From Chloroflexota bacterium (GTDB taxonomy: Bacteria; Chloroflexota; Limnocylindria; Limnocylindrales; CSP1-4): DNA of 5,403 bases. The translations under genes and the position numbers were made by a program. The stretch lies in the NCBI GenBank assembly GCA_021812735.1, contig JAKAMV010000706.1, positions 1 through 5,403 on the forward strand, in the 5' to 3' direction. Below, one piece after another: positions 4,163 to 5,403 of this stretch (positions are counted from its first letter, which is position 1; each line of letters starts with the position of its first letter). The notes beneath the pieces were generated by a model, which was not told the DNA's origin, did no database searches, and worked only from the letters and a program-made list of their open reading frames with translations.

Positions 4163-4669
4163 ATTCGCCGACTGCGTATCCTCCCGGCCGCGATCCTGCT
4201 GATCGCGCTGCTCATCGCCGCCTGCGGCAACACGTCCGGCCCGCTGCCGGCCGTTGACCACGAGGCGCCGGCCATCTCGGGCACGGCACTCGACGGGTCT
4301 GCCGTCAACCTCGCGTCCTTCAAGGGCCATCCCGTTGTGGTCAACTTCTGGGCCTCGTGGTGCGTGCCCTGCCGCGACGAGTTCACGGTCTTCCGGGACA
4401 AGCTCGCGGCCCTTGGGCCATCGGACGGCCTGATCATCCTGGGCGTGCTCTACAAGGACGAGGCCGACCTCGCCGCATCGTTCGTGTCGAGCGTCGGCGC
4501 CACCTGGCCGACCGTGACCGACGCGGACGGGGCGATCGCCGACGCCTACCGCATCACGGCGCCGCCCCAGACGTTCTTCATCGACAAGTCCGGCGTGATC
4601 CGGGCGGTCCAGATCGGCGAGCTGACCGGAGACGTGTTCGACACCCAGTACGCGAAGATCAAGCCGTGA
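4163..4669 (+). CDS. TlpA/ResA-like thioredoxin lipoprotein with non-canonical start
   Basis: The frame ending at TGA 4667-4669 encodes a secreted thioredoxin-fold protein. Counting from an ATT at 4163 it has 168 residues: a basic N-region (RRLR), a hydrophobic core LPAAILLIALLIAAC with lipobox IAAC and lipidated C21, then the thioredoxin domain. The redox motif WCVPC is at 66-70 inside VNFWASWCVPC. The presumed cis-proline is P135 in APPQTFFID, followed by the usual KSGVIR turn. This is the TlpA/ResA type, which reduces disulfides outside the membrane, for example in apocytochrome c or oxidase copper sites. The frame has a stop at 4139 and no ATG, GTG or TTG before the signal peptide. ATT at 4163 follows AGGA by eight bases and is my preferred start. 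Alternatives are CTG at 4172 or a one-base shift from ATG 4126. An internal GTG at 4337 would remove the signal peptide and N-terminal strands and is not credible. Confidence 0.88.
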   Translation: MRRLRILPAAILLIALLIAACGNTSGPLPAVDHEAPAISGTALDGSAVNLASFKGHPVVVNFWASWCVPCRDEFTVFRDKLAALGPSDGLIILGVLYKDEADLAASFVSSVGATWPTVTDADGAIADAYRITAPPQTFFIDKSGVIRAVQIGELTGDVFDTQYAKIKP

Positions 4670-5403
4670 CCACTGGCCCCGCATCCACGCCTGACGGCGT
4701 CGCCGTCCGCGTCAGCGACGTCCGCAAGACGTACGGGACCCGCCAGATCCTGTCCGGCGTGTCGTTCGAGGCTCGACGGGGCGAGCTGCTGAGCCTGCTC
4801 GGGCCGAACGGCGCTGGCAAGACCACCACGGTCGAGATCATCGAGGGCTACCGGAAGGCCGATGCGGGCACGGTGAGCGTTCTGGGCCTCGACCCGGCGC
4901 GTGACGCCAGCGCGCTCCGCCAGCGCATCGGCCTCATGCTCCAGGAGGGAGGAATCGACAATCGCTCCACTCCGCGCGAGGTGCTGCAGCTGTACGCGAG
5001 GTTCTACCGGGACGCGGAGAACCCCGACGACCTGCTCGAGGCGGTGGACCTGGGCCGCGCCGCCGGCACGCGCTACCGCCGCCTCTCCGGTGGCGAGCGA
5101 CAGCGCCTGAGCCTGGCGATCGCGCTGCTGGGGCGTCCGGAGCTCCTCGTCCTCGACGAGCCCACCGCGGGCATGGACCCGGCGGCGAAGCAGGCGACCC
5201 GGGAGCGGATCGCCGGACTGCGCGCCGCCGGCACCACCATCCTGATGACCACCCACGAGCTGGGCGACGTGGAGCGGCTGGCGGACCATGTGGCCGTGCT
5301 GGACCGCGGCAGGATCGTGGCCTACGGGACGCCCGCGGAGCTGACGGGCGCCGGTGCGCCGCGGGTCCGCTTCCGGCTGTCGTCGGCGCTCGCCGAGGCC
5401 GAC
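4666..5403 (+). CDS. ABC transporter ATP-binding protein (ABC-2/DrrA type), 3' truncated by the window
   Basis: The GTG at 4666 overlaps the lipoprotein TGA (GTGA), so the two genes are translationally coupled. The upstream bases give no strong ribosome site. The 246 residues visible include every ATPase motif: Walker A GPNGAGKTT at 46-54, Q-loop Q93 in MLQEGG, signature LSGGERQRL at 140-148, Walker B LLVLDEP at 160-166, D-loop GMD at 169-171 and switch histidine H197. The order and wording (EIIEGYRKADAGTVSVLGLDP, TTHELGDVERLADHV, GTPAEL) are those of ABC-2-type exporters, such as the DrrA and NodI groups, whose membrane subunit is normally the next gene. An intact nucleotide-binding domain is certain. 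The cargo is not, and daunorubicin-type names are family labels only. Its placement after a thiol-reductase lipoprotein and an oxidase subunit makes a role in respiratory-enzyme assembly possible. The C-terminal part continues beyond the window. Confidence 0.95.
   Translation, partial: MTTGPASTPDGVAVRVSDVRKTYGTRQILSGVSFEARRGELLSLLGPNGAGKTTTVEIIEGYRKADAGTVSVLGLDPARDASALRQRIGLMLQEGGIDNRSTPREVLQLYARFYRDAENPDDLLEAVDLGRAAGTRYRRLSGGERQRLSLAIALLGRPELLVLDEPTAGMDPAAKQATRERIAGLRAAGTTILMTTHELGDVERLADHVAVLDRGRIVAYGTPAELTGAGAPRVRFRLSSALAEAD

Noticed and set aside
3800..4684. A 294-residue minus-strand frame covering the intergenic region before the lipoprotein
   Set aside because: It is antisense to the thioredoxin lipoprotein and the subunit III end, with no recognisable motif and no good start signal.

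Overview
The window is very GC-rich bacterial DNA with tightly packed genes, GTG starts, 4-base stop/start overlaps and strong G/C third-position bias. The protein families and the gene mix would suit a high-GC Chloroflexota or Actinomycetota genome. No rRNA or marker gene is present, so this placement is inference. I see no mobile element, CRISPR array, tRNA or rRNA.

Layout. (1) Positions 1-907, plus strand: the 3' end of one ABC permease and a complete second permease of the spermidine/putrescine (PotB/PotC, YdcU/YdcV) type, linked by a Shine-Dalgarno that overlaps the first stop. (2) Positions 908-1338: a region with no large gene. It holds several palindromes and a candidate 31-residue single-helix membrane protein on the minus strand, preceded by a near-perfect Shine-Dalgarno. 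(3) Positions 1339-1512, minus strand: a 57-residue YHS-domain metal-binding protein. (4) Positions 1604-2964, plus strand, divergent from the YHS gene: a DksA/TraR-type zinc-finger gene interrupted by an in-frame TAG, then a PLP-dependent threonine/serine dehydratase whose GTG start overlaps the original DksA/TraR stop. (5) Positions 3223-3900: cytochrome c oxidase subunit III. (6) Positions 4163 to the window end: a TlpA/ResA-like thioredoxin lipoprotein that has no ATG/GTG/TTG start, overlapped by an ABC transporter ATPase that runs off the edge.

How they may work together. The permeases would import a polyamine-like solute with an ATPase and binding protein lying upstream of the window. 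Subunit III, the thioredoxin lipoprotein and the ABC ATPase form a plausible respiratory cluster: an extracytoplasmic thiol reductase and an ABC exporter next to an oxidase gene suggest oxidase assembly or heme handling, but the ATPase substrate cannot be read from the sequence.

The observations most worth checking are the amber codon in the DksA/TraR gene, the non-canonical start (or frame shift) of the thioredoxin lipoprotein, the small membrane-protein ORF next to an 18-bp perfect palindrome, and a leaderless-type promoter in front of the DksA/TraR gene. I did not find a clearly new multi-gene system.
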